From: Thermomonospora catenispora
GTDB lineage: Bacteria > Actinomycetota > Actinomycetes > Streptosporangiales > Streptosporangiaceae
Assembly (NCBI RefSeq): GCF_006363815.1
Contig: NZ_RRYT01000012.1
Location: 114,934-147,721 of the forward strand
Direction of reading: 5' to 3'
DNA length: 32,788 nt
The notes beneath the pieces were generated by a model. The model made no database searches, had not been told where the DNA came from, and worked only from the letters and a program-made list of their open reading frames with translations. The position numbers and the translations under genes were made by a program. This document shows positions 8,205-19,433 of this stretch, in pieces; position 1 is the first letter of the stretch, and every line of letters starts with the position of its first letter.

Positions 8205-8636
8205 ATGAAGCAACCGAACGAGATCTGCTCGATCGAGATCCGCCGGGGCGTGATCCGGCTCGTCTCGATCGAGATGCAGATGACCTATGGAGGCCTGATC
8301 GAGGGGGCGCCGACGGCCTCGTTCAACGACGACCTCATCGAGGGTCTGCGGAAGAGGCACACGCCGTCCTACGTCGTCCCGCCCGAACGGACCGTGCACC
8401 CCCAGACGACGGACCTCCGGGACGAGCCCCTGGAGACCCTGCCGCCGGTGCAGTGCGTCGGCATGTTCGACGGACCGCCCACCCCGCGGGCGGTGGGCGA
8501 CTGGTGGCGGACCTTCCTGTACGTCATCTGGTTCCAGGAGCCGAGCGATCAGATCGTCCACCCCCGCGCCGCGGCGCGGATGCACGACATGCCGTGGGAC
8601 GACCTGGCCCGCGACCTGACCTTCGACGACCTGTGA
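8205..8636 (+). CDS. Uncharacterised 143-aa protein
   Basis: Not recognised. It is a soluble, acidic-ended protein beginning MKQPNEICSIEIRRGVIRLV, with the notable central stretch MQMTYGGLIEG, a hydrophobic WWRTFLYVIWF segment and the end PWDDLARDLTFDDL. It is divergent from the HerA-like ATPase and separated from it by a probable regulatory inverted repeat. Its stop overlaps the GTG of the next small frame by four bases (GTGA), which implies co-translation. The start is uncertain: ATG 8205 fits where folded-looking sequence begins but lacks a good Shine-Dalgarno; a GTG at 8133 would add 24 residues. It may function with the ATPase, but only position supports that. Confidence 0.6.
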   Translation: MKQPNEICSIEIRRGVIRLVSIEMQMTYGGLIEGAPTASFNDDLIEGLRKRHTPSYVVPPERTVHPQTTDLRDEPLETLPPVQCVGMFDGPPTPRAVGDWWRTFLYVIWFQEPSDQIVHPRAAARMHDMPWDDLARDLTFDDL

Positions 8637-8863
8637 CCGGCGCGGGGCCCCGGCCGGAGGGCGGCTCGGCGCCTGCGGGCGCCGAGCCCCATGAGGGCCA
8701 TGAGCGGATGTACGTCCCGTCCGGGCGGCTGCATCTGCTGCCGGGCGACCACGACCTCATCCTGAGCGCGGGCGAGGCCGCCGAGTCCGACACTCGCCTC
8801 CTCACGCGTTCACCGGCCCCGGCCCGACGCAGCCGCATCGTCACCTCCAGGTACCAGACGTGA
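8633..8863 (+). CDS. Small hypothetical protein, GTGA-coupled
   Basis: 76 aa, starting at the GTG that overlaps the preceding stop codon (GTGA). The first 25 residues are Gly/Pro/Ala-rich. The core MYVPSGRLHLLPGDHDLILSAGEAAES looks like ordinary protein, and the tail is basic (ARRSRIVTSRYQT). The GTGA overlap is the main support, since this junction type is used repeatedly elsewhere in the window. No family is recognised. A downstream ATG at 8708 would give a 51-residue version. Confidence 0.4.
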   Translation: MTGAGPRPEGGSAPAGAEPHEGHERMYVPSGRLHLLPGDHDLILSAGEAAESDTRLLTRSPAPARRSRIVTSRYQT

Positions 8864-8960
8864 CAAAGAGAGCACGAGGTGCGATGCGTCCCATATGTCA
8901 CGCAAATCCCAAGCCGGGGAGATCATCGGCTCCGTCCGCAGGACCGTCAAGATCAAAATG

Positions 8961-8990
8961 AGCGCGGTGGCCGATGTCGGCCACCGCGCT
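8961..8990 (-). terminator. Strong hairpin terminator of the 712-aa gene
   Basis: AGCGCGGTGGCC-GATGTC-GGCCACCGCGCT is a perfect 12-bp stem with a 6-base loop. Read on the minus strand it is followed by CATTTTGATCTT, a U-rich tail, so it works best as the intrinsic terminator of the gene ending at 9094. It can also stop plus-strand transcripts from 8205-8863. The rest of 8864-9093 shows no gene I can support. Confidence 0.8.
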
Positions 8991-9093
8991 CGGCACCCTG
9001 CGTCGAAGATCCCGTCCGAGGTCCGCTCCGCCCAGCCCGCGAAGGCGGCCGCCCGACCCCCGCCCCGGCGCGCGGCCGTGCGCCGCGGCCGGG

Positions 9094-11232
9094 TCAGGAG
9101 GCGTCGAGGCCCTCCGGGGACGGAGAGGAGGACGCCTCGGGGACGGCGGACCGCTCGGCCGGGGCCTCGAGGGCCGCGGCCCTCATCCCGCCGGGCCGTT
9201 CCACGGCCGGCTCGGCGGCTTCCTCGACGGACCGCTCGACGGCCTGCTCGACGGCTCGGCCGGCGGACGGCTCCACGGCCGGCCCGGCGGCCGGTTCGAC
9301 GGCCTCCCCGGCGGCCTGTTCGGCGGCCTGCTGGCGGAGGTACTCCTCGTACTCCAGCGAGTGGGCGGTGGGCAGGGTGATGATGCCGGGGTTGGCGTCG
9401 ACCAGGAGGATGCGGCGGCCGTCGGGGGCGGCGTGCGTGAAGATCATCGCCGTGGGGGGCAGCTCCTGGAGCTCGTGCGGCTCGACCAGCAGCTCCCGGG
9501 AGTTCCGGCAGCGTCCGGTGGCGGGGAGGGTGCTGGGCCAGGCGGTGGCCTGGGAGATCCCGGCGACCAGGGCCGAGTCGTCGGCGGCGGGGGCGGGCAG
9601 CGGGGCCCACACCGGGTCGGTGAGGGCGTCGCCGCGGACCCGGGCGTAGGCGATGGTGCTGGCGTACCCGGACTCGGCGGACTCGGGCGGGGCGGCGGAG
9701 GCGGCGGCGTCGGTGAGCTCGGCGACCAGCAGGCGGCGGCCGGTGCCGATGTGCTCGGCGGCCACGCGGGCGTCCTCGGCGTTCCCCAGGCGCATGAAGC
9801 CGACGGCGGCGCGGCCGCCGCGGCCGAGGCGCTCCCGGACGTGCGGGGGGATCGAGCGGTACAGCAGGACCAGGCCGGTGCCGGTGGCCTCGCAGGCGTC
9901 GATCAGGCGGTCCAGCACGTCCCCGCGCAGCTTCTCGGCCCCGCACAGGAACACCGTGTGCTCCCAGCGGCGCACCGGCGGGGAGGAGCGGATCCGGTGG
10001 GTGAGGGCGGTGGCGACATAGGTGCCGAGGACCCGGTTGGTGAGCACTCCGGCGCGGCGGTCCAGCGACACCACGTGCAGCCGGGACGGCGGCAGCCGGA
10101 CCGGGTCGCTGCCCAGACCCTCCAGTTTGCGCAGCCGAGCCTCCAGCGCCCAGGCCCGGCGGATCACGATCCGGTCGGCGGCGTCCCGGCCGTACATGGT
10201 GGTGACGCGGGTCAGCTGCTCGTCGGTGAGCAGTCCCCGCCGCAGGTCCTCCCGGGGATCGCCGACCTGCGCCAGAGCGCGGAGCGCGGCGGTGATCTGC
10301 GGGATGGCGGCGTGTCCGCCGAACACCTCGGAGACGATCCGCTCCAGGATCGCGTTGTCGAACGCCAGGTCGCCGGAGGCGCCTTCGCCCTCGCCCGCGC
10401 CGACCACCAGCGACAGCACGTCGGCGAGCGCGTCGGCGGACAGGCCGCTGGTCAGGTCCAGCCGGGGCAGGTCCTCGGGCAGGACCCACACCAGCGGGTC
10501 GTCGCCGCGGTCGGCGGCCAGCCGGACCAGGTCGTGCGCGACCGCGCCCTCCGACAGGTCCAGCACGGTGAGCCTGGCCCCGGCCGCCAGCCGGCCCGCG
10601 CCCATGGTGGTGACCGCGGCGGCCCAGCCGGCCAGCGTGCCGCCCACCACGTCCACCCGGTCCACGCCGGGCGGGACGGCGACCGGGTACCACTCGCGCT
10701 GGTTCTCGTACGCCCGGCGGCGGCGCTCCCACTCCCGGTACTCGGCGAGATGCCGCTCCCGGGCCCGGCGCATCCGTTCTTCGCGTTCGCGGCGCTGGCG
10801 TTCGCGGCGCTCCTGCTCGGCCCGCATCCGGTCGCGCAGGACGCGACGGCGCTGCCAGATCGGGTAGCCGGTGATCAGGGCGATGATCCCGCAGGCCACC
10901 AGCGCCGCCGCGGCGAACCGCCAGGGCATCAGGCCGGCCGCCGCCAGCAGCAGGCAGACCGCCGCACCGGCCCCCGCCCCCGCGGCGGTAACCTGGACCG
11001 GCCGTTCCAGCAGATGGTCGCGGTCGGAGGGGTACACCGGACCCGGCGGCGGAACGGGCTCGGGCGGCCGGGGACAGCGCGGCGGCGGCCCCGGATCGGG
11101 ATGCACCTGTGCATAGCGCCAGCCCACGTGAACGCGGTCGGATCGCACCAGACGCCTCGTCGCCGGCCCGCTCGTCACGTCCGTCACGTCAGCGCCCCAG
11201 GGAGTCGTCGGTTCGGCGGGTGGCATGGGCAC
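9094..11232 (-). CDS. Membrane-anchored HerA/TraG-like protein with degenerate P-loop
   Basis: 712 aa. A Pro-rich N-terminus leads to two membrane helices (about 80-125), an Arg/Glu-rich coiled coil (about 127-180) and then an ATPase-like domain. At residues 197-204, GGTLAGWA occupies the place of GxxxxGK[ST], with Trp and Ala instead of Lys and Ser/Thr. A strand VLDLSEG follows, and at 426-433 TVFLCGAE stands where Walker B should be, followed by a sensor-like strand (GTGLVLLYRSI). This is the topology of HerA, TraG and VirD4 coupling ATPases with catalytic residues lost, so a structural or regulatory role is likelier than ATP hydrolysis. The C-terminal 90 residues are Ala/Glu/Val/Pro repeats (AVEPA, AVERS). 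The start is GTG 11232 or ATG 11226, six bases apart. It may partner the intact HerA-like ATPase nearby; that is inference. Confidence 0.8.
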   Translation of the reverse strand: MPMPPAEPTTPWGADVTDVTSGPATRRLVRSDRVHVGWRYAQVHPDPGPPPRCPRPPEPVPPPGPVYPSDRDHLLERPVQVTAAGAGAGAAVCLLLAAAGLMPWRFAAAALVACGIIALITGYPIWQRRRVLRDRMRAEQERRERQRREREERMRRARERHLAEYREWERRRRAYENQREWYPVAVPPGVDRVDVVGGTLAGWAAAVTTMGAGRLAAGARLTVLDLSEGAVAHDLVRLAADRGDDPLVWVLPEDLPRLDLTSGLSADALADVLSLVVGAGEGEGASGDLAFDNAILERIVSEVFGGHAAIPQITAALRALAQVGDPREDLRRGLLTDEQLTRVTTMYGRDAADRIVIRRAWALEARLRKLEGLGSDPVRLPPSRLHVVSLDRRAGVLTNRVLGTYVATALTHRIRSSPPVRRWEHTVFLCGAEKLRGDVLDRLIDACEATGTGLVLLYRSIPPHVRERLGRGGRAAVGFMRLGNAEDARVAAEHIGTGRRLLVAELTDAAASAAPPESAESGYASTIAYARVRGDALTDPVWAPLPAPAADDSALVAGISQATAWPSTLPATGRCRNSRELLVEPHELQELPPTAMIFTHAAPDGRRILLVDANPGIITLPTAHSLEYEEYLRQQAAEQAAGEAVEPAAGPAVEPSAGRAVEQAVERSVEEAAEPAVERPGGMRAAALEAPAERSAVPEASSSPSPEGLDAS

Positions 11233-11574
11233 TCGCTGGTCGGGGTCCGTACCCGTACAGACTAAGGACCATGGGACGAATCCGCGCGTCGTTCAACAGA
11301 ACACGGAACACACTCCACAACGAACAGCAACATTTACCCCATCAAACACGCTCAGGAAGAGAACGGACAGAAGGCTTCTAGGCACACGGCACCGGGACGG
11401 ACGGCACCCTGCACGATGCACCACCATGGCAGGCCACAGCACGGGAACGGCACAGAAAATGGACCATTCCCCTCATCTACCCCCATTCCGGAGATAAGGT
11501 CGGCTGCGCGGGCCGCCGAGGCCCCGCCACGACCGTACCCGGCGCAAGGGGGCGCCCCGGGCACGAGGAGGTTC
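11233..11574. other. Divergent intergenic region, 342 bp
   Basis: It separates the degenerate ATPase gene (minus) from the sulfatase gene (plus). It contains a candidate minus-strand promoter (listed separately). On the plus strand there is a possible -10, TAAGGT at 11495-11500, without a convincing -35. The stretch 11290-11360 is noticeably A-rich for this genome. No RNA gene or supported small CDS was seen. Confidence 0.5.
11268..11296 (-). promoter_or_regulatory. Candidate promoter for the degenerate ATPase gene
   Basis: On the minus strand TTGAAC (11296-11291) and CATGGT (11273-11268) are separated by 17 bases, placing a start point roughly 30 bases before the GTG at 11232. The -35 is good and the -10 is weak. 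Confidence 0.3.
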
Positions 11575-13068
11575 ATGAAACCGGGCAGCAAAGCCCGCCG
11601 CATCGGCATCTGGTCGACCGCGGCGCTCGCGACGGCCGCCACCCTCACGGGCCTGACCGTGCTCTCGGTGAACGACTCCAAGCCCTCCCAGGACGACCAG
11701 GCGCACGCGGCGGTGCCCCCGCCCCCGCCGCCCTCCCAGCGCCCCAACATCGTCGTGATCACCACCGACGACCAGGACGTCGCCTCGCTGTCGGTGATGC
11801 CGAACGTGCGCCGCCTGCTGGCCGAGCAGGGCACCACCTACGCCAACTCCTTCTCCTCCACCCCGCTGTGCGCGCCGTCCCGGGCCAGTTTCCTGACCGG
11901 CCAGTACGCCCACAACCACGGGATCACCGACAACTCCGAGGCCACCGGCGGCGGCTATGAAGGACTGCGCAAGACCGAGACCCTGCCGGTGTGGCTGACG
12001 CGCGCCGGCTACTCCACCGCGCACATCGGCAAGTTCCTCAACGGCTACGGGGCCCACCGCCGCACAGAGATCCCGCCGGGCTGGAGCGACTGGTACGGGC
12101 TGGTCGGCCCGTCCACCTACACCATGTTCGGCTACACCATCAACGAGAACGGCCGGCTGCGCACCTACGGCGACATGCACACCCCGCAGCGCGGGCTCTA
12201 CCAGACCGACGTGCTGGCCTCCAAGGCGGTCGACTACATCACCCGCCGCCCCCACGCCGACCGGCCCTTCTTCCTGTCCATCAACACCCTGGCGCCGCAT
12301 CCGGAGCTGCCCGCGGTGAGCGGCCAAGGCAGATGGACGGCCCCGCGGCCCGCCCCGCGTCACCAGACCGCCCTGCCGGACGCGCGGCTGCCGCGGACCC
12401 CGGCGTTCAACGAGGCCGACGTGTCCGACAAGCCCCGGCACATCCAGCGGCTCGCCCCGCAGAACCCCCTGCAGCTCGACCACGACCACCGAAGACGGCT
12501 GCAATCGCTGCTGGCGGTCGACGACATGGTGGCCCGGATCGTGGAGTCGCTGCGCAGCACCGGTCAGCTGGACAACACGTTGATCTTCTTCACCTCCGAC
12601 AACGGCATGATGGAGGGCGACCACCGCATCAACTTCAAAGAGCACCCCTACGAGCAGTCCATCCGGGTGCCGCTGATCGTCCGGGGGCCGGGCGTGCAAC
12701 GCGGGAGGACCGAGCAGCGGTTCGTCACCACCGTCGACCTGACCGCCACGGTGCTGGCGGCGGCGCGGGCCAAGCCCGGGATCGCGATTGACGGCCGGTC
12801 GTTCCTGGGGACGGCCGCGCCCCGCTCGCGCGACATGCTGCTGGAGACCGGGCCGCGCGTCGGCACGACCCCCTGGTACACGGCGATCCGCACCGAACGC
12901 TATCTGTACGTGGAGCACTCCACCGGCGAGCGGGAGCTGTACGACCTGCTCACCGACCCCTACCAGGTCCAGTCCCGGCACGCCGATCCCGCGCTCCGGA
13001 AGGTGCGCGAAGACCTGGCCAGACGGCTGCACCTGCTGCGCAGCTGCGCCGGGCAGAGCTGCCCGTGA
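11575..13068 (+). CDS. Secreted formylglycine-dependent sulfatase
   Basis: 497 aa. A basic N-terminus and hydrophobic segment (IWSTAALATAATLTGLTVL) mark an export signal or membrane anchor, followed by a Pro-rich spacer. The mature domain starts RPNIVVITTDDQD, giving the metal-binding aspartates. The sulfatase signature CAPSR has C99 as the residue oxidised to formylglycine, and FTSDNG is a second metal-binding motif. The family hydrolyses sulfate esters and here would act outside the membrane. The ATG at 11575 has GAGGAGG five bases upstream, so the longer in-frame extension (ATG 11416) is rejected. The gene converges on the galactan export operon with only three bases between stops. With a sulfotransferase at 18114 in the same neighbourhood, a sulfated wall glycan is a plausible substrate. 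Confidence 0.93.
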   Translation: MKPGSKARRIGIWSTAALATAATLTGLTVLSVNDSKPSQDDQAHAAVPPPPPPSQRPNIVVITTDDQDVASLSVMPNVRRLLAEQGTTYANSFSSTPLCAPSRASFLTGQYAHNHGITDNSEATGGGYEGLRKTETLPVWLTRAGYSTAHIGKFLNGYGAHRRTEIPPGWSDWYGLVGPSTYTMFGYTINENGRLRTYGDMHTPQRGLYQTDVLASKAVDYITRRPHADRPFFLSINTLAPHPELPAVSGQGRWTAPRPAPRHQTALPDARLPRTPAFNEADVSDKPRHIQRLAPQNPLQLDHDHRRRLQSLLAVDDMVARIVESLRSTGQLDNTLIFFTSDNGMMEGDHRINFKEHPYEQSIRVPLIVRGPGVQRGRTEQRFVTTVDLTATVLAAARAKPGIAIDGRSFLGTAAPRSRDMLLETGPRVGTTPWYTAIRTERYLYVEHSTGERELYDLLTDPYQVQSRHADPALRKVREDLARRLHLLRSCAGQSCP

Positions 13069-13071
13069 GGC

Positions 13072-13827
13072 TCAGGAGGACCGCGCGGCCCTGGCCTTGG
13101 CCCGGCGGTCCTCCCGCCACATCTCGCCGGCGACCGCCACGTCGCCGTCGAAGACCAGCCGCCCGCGCCGCATCATGATGCCCCGCGAGCACAGCTCGGT
13201 GAGCAGCTTGATGTCGTGCGCCACGATCACCATGGTCATGCCCTGGTCGCGGAGCTCCCGGATGCGCGCCAGGCACCGCTGCCGGAACGGCGGATCGCCC
13301 ACCGCCAGCGCCTCGTCGATCAGGAAGACGTCCGGCTCGGTGTGCGCGGCGATGGAGAAGCCCAGCCGCATGAACATCCCCGAGGAGTAGAACTTCACCT
13401 GGCTGTCCAGGAACCGCCCCACCCCGGCGAACTCCACGATGGCGTCGAACTTGCGCCGGGTCTCCGCCTCGGTCATGCCGAGGATGGCCGCGTTGAGGAA
13501 GATGTTCTCCCGGCCGGTCAGCTCCGGATGCAGCCCGGCGCCGACGTCGATCAGCCCGGCCACCCGCCCGCGGACCCGCACCGAGCCGCGGTCCGGCAGC
13601 AGCACCCCGGAGATCATCTTCAGCAGGGTGCTCTTGCCCGACCCGTTCAGCCCCATCAGGGCGAGCGTCTCGCCCTCCTCGACGGTGAAGCTCACGTCCT
13701 CCACCGCGCAGAACCGCTCCGAGAGGCTCTGCCGCCGCGCCATCCGCACCGTCAGCTCGCGCAGCGAACGCGCGTGCCGCAGGGTGAACGTCTTGGTGAC
13801 CGAGTCCACGATGATCGACGTCGCCAT
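13072..13827 (-). CDS. wzt: Galactan/polysaccharide ABC exporter, ATP-binding subunit
   Basis: 251 aa ABC ATPase of the Wzt/RfbE/TagH class. Walker A is GLNGSGKST (59-67), the signature is the polysaccharide-export variant YSSGMFMRLGFS, Walker B is VFLIDEALAVGD, and the switch histidine is in VAHD. The length is close to mycobacterial Rv3781, the galactan exporter ATPase; the C-terminal carbohydrate-binding extension of some Gram-negative Wzt proteins is absent. It starts four bases after the permease stop and is the last gene of the glf-glfT2-wzm-wzt operon. It would power flipping of the lipid-linked galactan made by the upstream enzymes. Confidence 0.93.
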   Translation of the reverse strand: MATSIIVDSVTKTFTLRHARSLRELTVRMARRQSLSERFCAVEDVSFTVEEGETLALMGLNGSGKSTLLKMISGVLLPDRGSVRVRGRVAGLIDVGAGLHPELTGRENIFLNAAILGMTEAETRRKFDAIVEFAGVGRFLDSQVKFYSSGMFMRLGFSIAAHTEPDVFLIDEALAVGDPPFRQRCLARIRELRDQGMTMVIVAHDIKLLTELCSRGIMMRRGRLVFDGDVAVAGEMWREDRRAKARAARSS

Positions 13828-13831
13828 CGGA

Positions 13832-14695
13832 TCACAGCTCCTGCGCGAAACGGCCGTGCAGCCGGCCGAAGACGTACCTGCCCAGCAGCAGCACCGCCGC
13901 CCCGACCGCCAGCGCCGCGACGGCCCGCGGATACAGGTCCGGCGGGAACTCGAAGGAGCGGTCCGTGCCGGGGTACCAGAACGCCCGCTGGAACAGCGAC
14001 ACCGCGGTCACCAGCGGATTGGCCAGGTACACGTCCAGCACCCACGCCGGCGCGTTGTCGCGGACCTGGGTCCAGGGGTAGATCATCGGCACCGACCAGG
14101 TGAACACGACCATGAGCACGTCCACCGCCTGCTCCAGGTCGCGCAGCAGCACGTTCACCGCCGAGCACAGCAGCGCCAGGCCCAGCGCCAGCAGCGCCGT
14201 GATCGCGAACCCCAGTACCGCGGCGCCCATCCCCACCGGGTCCGGCCGCCATCCGCTCGCCAGCGCGCCGGCCAGCAGGATCAGCAGGCCCGGCACCATG
14301 TGCACCAACGACACCAGGTACGCCGCCACCGGGAACGTCTCGCGCGGCAGGAACACCTTGCGCACCAGCGGGGCGTTGCCGGTGACCGACCGGGTGGAGG
14401 CGTGCAGGGCGTCGTTGAAGAAGTGCATCAGCACCATCCCGGAGAAGAGGAAGACCGCGAAGTCCTCGATCGCGTCGTCCACTCCCAGGAACACGCCGAC
14501 CACGAAGAAGTACACCGCGAACGACACCGCCGGCCGCACATACGACCAGCCGAGCCCCAGCAGCGAGCTCTTGTAGCGGGCCTTCAGCTCCCGGCGCACC
14601 AGCAGCCGCAGCAGATACCGGCGCCGGATCACCGCGCGCAGTCCTCCGCCGCGGCCGGGCTCCACCAGTTCCCCGGTCACCGTGGGGGCCGCCAT
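13832..14695 (-). CDS. wzm: Galactan/polysaccharide ABC exporter, permease subunit
   Basis: 287 aa ABC-2 type permease, of the kind pairing with Wzt-class ATPases (mycobacterial counterpart Rv3783). The cytoplasmic N-terminus contains RRELKARYKSSLLGLGWSYVRP, typical of this family. About six membrane helices follow, including SFAVYFFVVGVFLGV, YLVSLVHMVPGLLILLAGAL and GFAITALLALGLALLCSAV; LLRDLEQAVDVLMVVFTWSVPMIYP is a conserved-looking block. Two starts are possible. ATG 14695 lies five bases past the glfT2 stop; GTG 14704 overlaps that stop as GTGA and adds three residues. Neither has a clear Shine-Dalgarno, so translational coupling to glfT2 is likely either way. Confidence 0.92.
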   Translation of the reverse strand: MAAPTVTGELVEPGRGGGLRAVIRRRYLLRLLVRRELKARYKSSLLGLGWSYVRPAVSFAVYFFVVGVFLGVDDAIEDFAVFLFSGMVLMHFFNDALHASTRSVTGNAPLVRKVFLPRETFPVAAYLVSLVHMVPGLLILLAGALASGWRPDPVGMGAAVLGFAITALLALGLALLCSAVNVLLRDLEQAVDVLMVVFTWSVPMIYPWTQVRDNAPAWVLDVYLANPLVTAVSLFQRAFWYPGTDRSFEFPPDLYPRAVAALAVGAAVLLLGRYVFGRLHGRFAQEL

Positions 14696-14700
14696 GCCGA

Positions 14701-18030
<3,330 letters not shown>

Positions 18031-18113
18031 AACCCGCGCCCCGTGAGAGCCAACCCGGCGACCGTCCAGGACCGCGGCGCGCATCACGGCATTCCCCGCG
18101 CAGGAAGTGAACG

Positions 18114-19433
18114 ATGTCCCAGACCCCCTCCCGTCCGGTCGTCTACCTGCACATCGGCACACCCAAGAGCGGGACGACATACCTGCAGGGCATCCTGTGG
18201 CATAACCGGCAGGCCCTGCGCGAGGAAGGACTGCAGTACACCGGCCGCGAGCACGGCGCGCATCTGCGCGCCTCGTTCGACTTGCAGGAACGGGACGTGC
18301 AGGACGGCTGGCGCGACCCGGCGATCGCGGGCGCGTGGAAGCAGGCGGTGGAGGAGGCCCGGGAATGGCCCCGCCGCACGCTGATCTCCCACGAGACGTT
18401 CGCGCTGGCCGAGCCCGAGCACGCCGACCGGGCGCTGGCCGACCTGGACTTCGCCGAGGTCCACCTCATCATCACCATGCGGGACCTGGCCCGGCAGATC
18501 CCGGCCGCCTGGCAGGAGGAGGTCAAGAACCGCAACCCGGTGACCTACCAGACCTACCTGTCGCGGCTGCGGGAGGACCCCGCCCCGGACCGTCCCCGGC
18601 ATCCGTTCTGGGTGTTCCAGGACGTGCCGGGGATCCTGGAGCGGTGGGCGCGCGACGTCCCGCCCGAACGCGTGCACATCGTGACGGTGCCGCCGCCGGG
18701 TTCCCCGCCCACGGTGGTGTGGGAGCGGTTCTCCCGCGTGCTGGGGATCGACCCCGCCCGGTACGACACCACGCGCACCTTCGGCAACCCGTCCCTGGGC
18801 ATGGCGCAGGCGCAGCTGCTGCGCAAGTTCAACGAGCTGCTGCTGGCCCGGCCCGAGGAGGAGCGGCCGAGCTGGCCGGACTATCTGCGGATCTTCAAGG
18901 ACGTCTACGCCCAGCAGATCCTGGTGGAGCTGCCCGGGGACCGGCGGATCACGCTGCCGAAGGACTGCCACGACTGGGTCGTCGAACGCGCCGAGACGAT
19001 GATCTCCGAGCTGCGGGACGGCGGATACGACATCGTCGGCGACCTGGAGGACCTGCGCCCCGCGCTGCCCGCAGACCCCGCCCCCGCCGCCGCCCCGGTC
19101 GGCGACGACGCCCTGCTGGAGACCGCGCTGCGGTCCGTCGAGGCGCTGATCCGCCGGATGGAGCGGGAGCGCGAGCAGGCCCGGCGGCGACTGGAGCGGG
19201 CCCGCGAGGAGGCCCGGGCCGAGGCCGACGGGCTGCGCGCCCGGATCGCCGAGCTGGAGGAGGTCCTGGGCAAGCCCGCGGTCAAGCTGTTCGTGCGACG
19301 GCTCAGCGAGCAGTACCCGCCGGTGATGCGGGCCCGGGTGGCCTACTGGCACGCCGTGGAGTCCGGCCGGCGGGTCTGGGGCGGGCCGAACCGCCCCCGC
19401 CGGCGCGACGAGCGTCCCGGTGACCGGTCGTGA
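18114..19433 (+). CDS. PAPS-dependent sulfotransferase
   Basis: 439 aa, sulfotransferase family, predicted to move sulfate from PAPS to a hydroxyl of a glycan or lipid. The 5'-phosphosulfate loop is TPKSGTTYLQ (16-25) right after the first beta strand. The 3'-phosphate motif region is LIITMRDLARQIPAAWQE, with the R and a following helix in the expected order. A WNR/EH...SHETF stretch between them is also typical. The last ~100 residues form a charged coiled coil (RRMEREREQARRRLERAREEARAE) followed by a basic tail, similar to tails of actinobacterial glycan-modifying enzymes. AGGAAG lies about eight bases before ATG 18114. The stop overlaps the next gene as GTGA, so sulfation and glycosyl transfer are probably co-expressed. 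Confidence 0.9.
   Translation: MSQTPSRPVVYLHIGTPKSGTTYLQGILWHNRQALREEGLQYTGREHGAHLRASFDLQERDVQDGWRDPAIAGAWKQAVEEAREWPRRTLISHETFALAEPEHADRALADLDFAEVHLIITMRDLARQIPAAWQEEVKNRNPVTYQTYLSRLREDPAPDRPRHPFWVFQDVPGILERWARDVPPERVHIVTVPPPGSPPTVVWERFSRVLGIDPARYDTTRTFGNPSLGMAQAQLLRKFNELLLARPEEERPSWPDYLRIFKDVYAQQILVELPGDRRITLPKDCHDWVVERAETMISELRDGGYDIVGDLEDLRPALPADPAPAAAPVGDDALLETALRSVEALIRRMEREREQARRRLERAREEARAEADGLRARIAELEEVLGKPAVKLFVRRLSEQYPPVMRARVAYWHAVESGRRVWGGPNRPRRRDERPGDRS

Noticed and set aside
5285-8863. A 1,192-residue open frame on the plus strand opposite the HerA-like gene
   Set aside because: It is the complement of a convincing ATPase; the translation is His/Gln/Arg/Pro-rich with no domain. 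Only its last 76 codons, beyond the ATPase gene, are kept as a separate small CDS.
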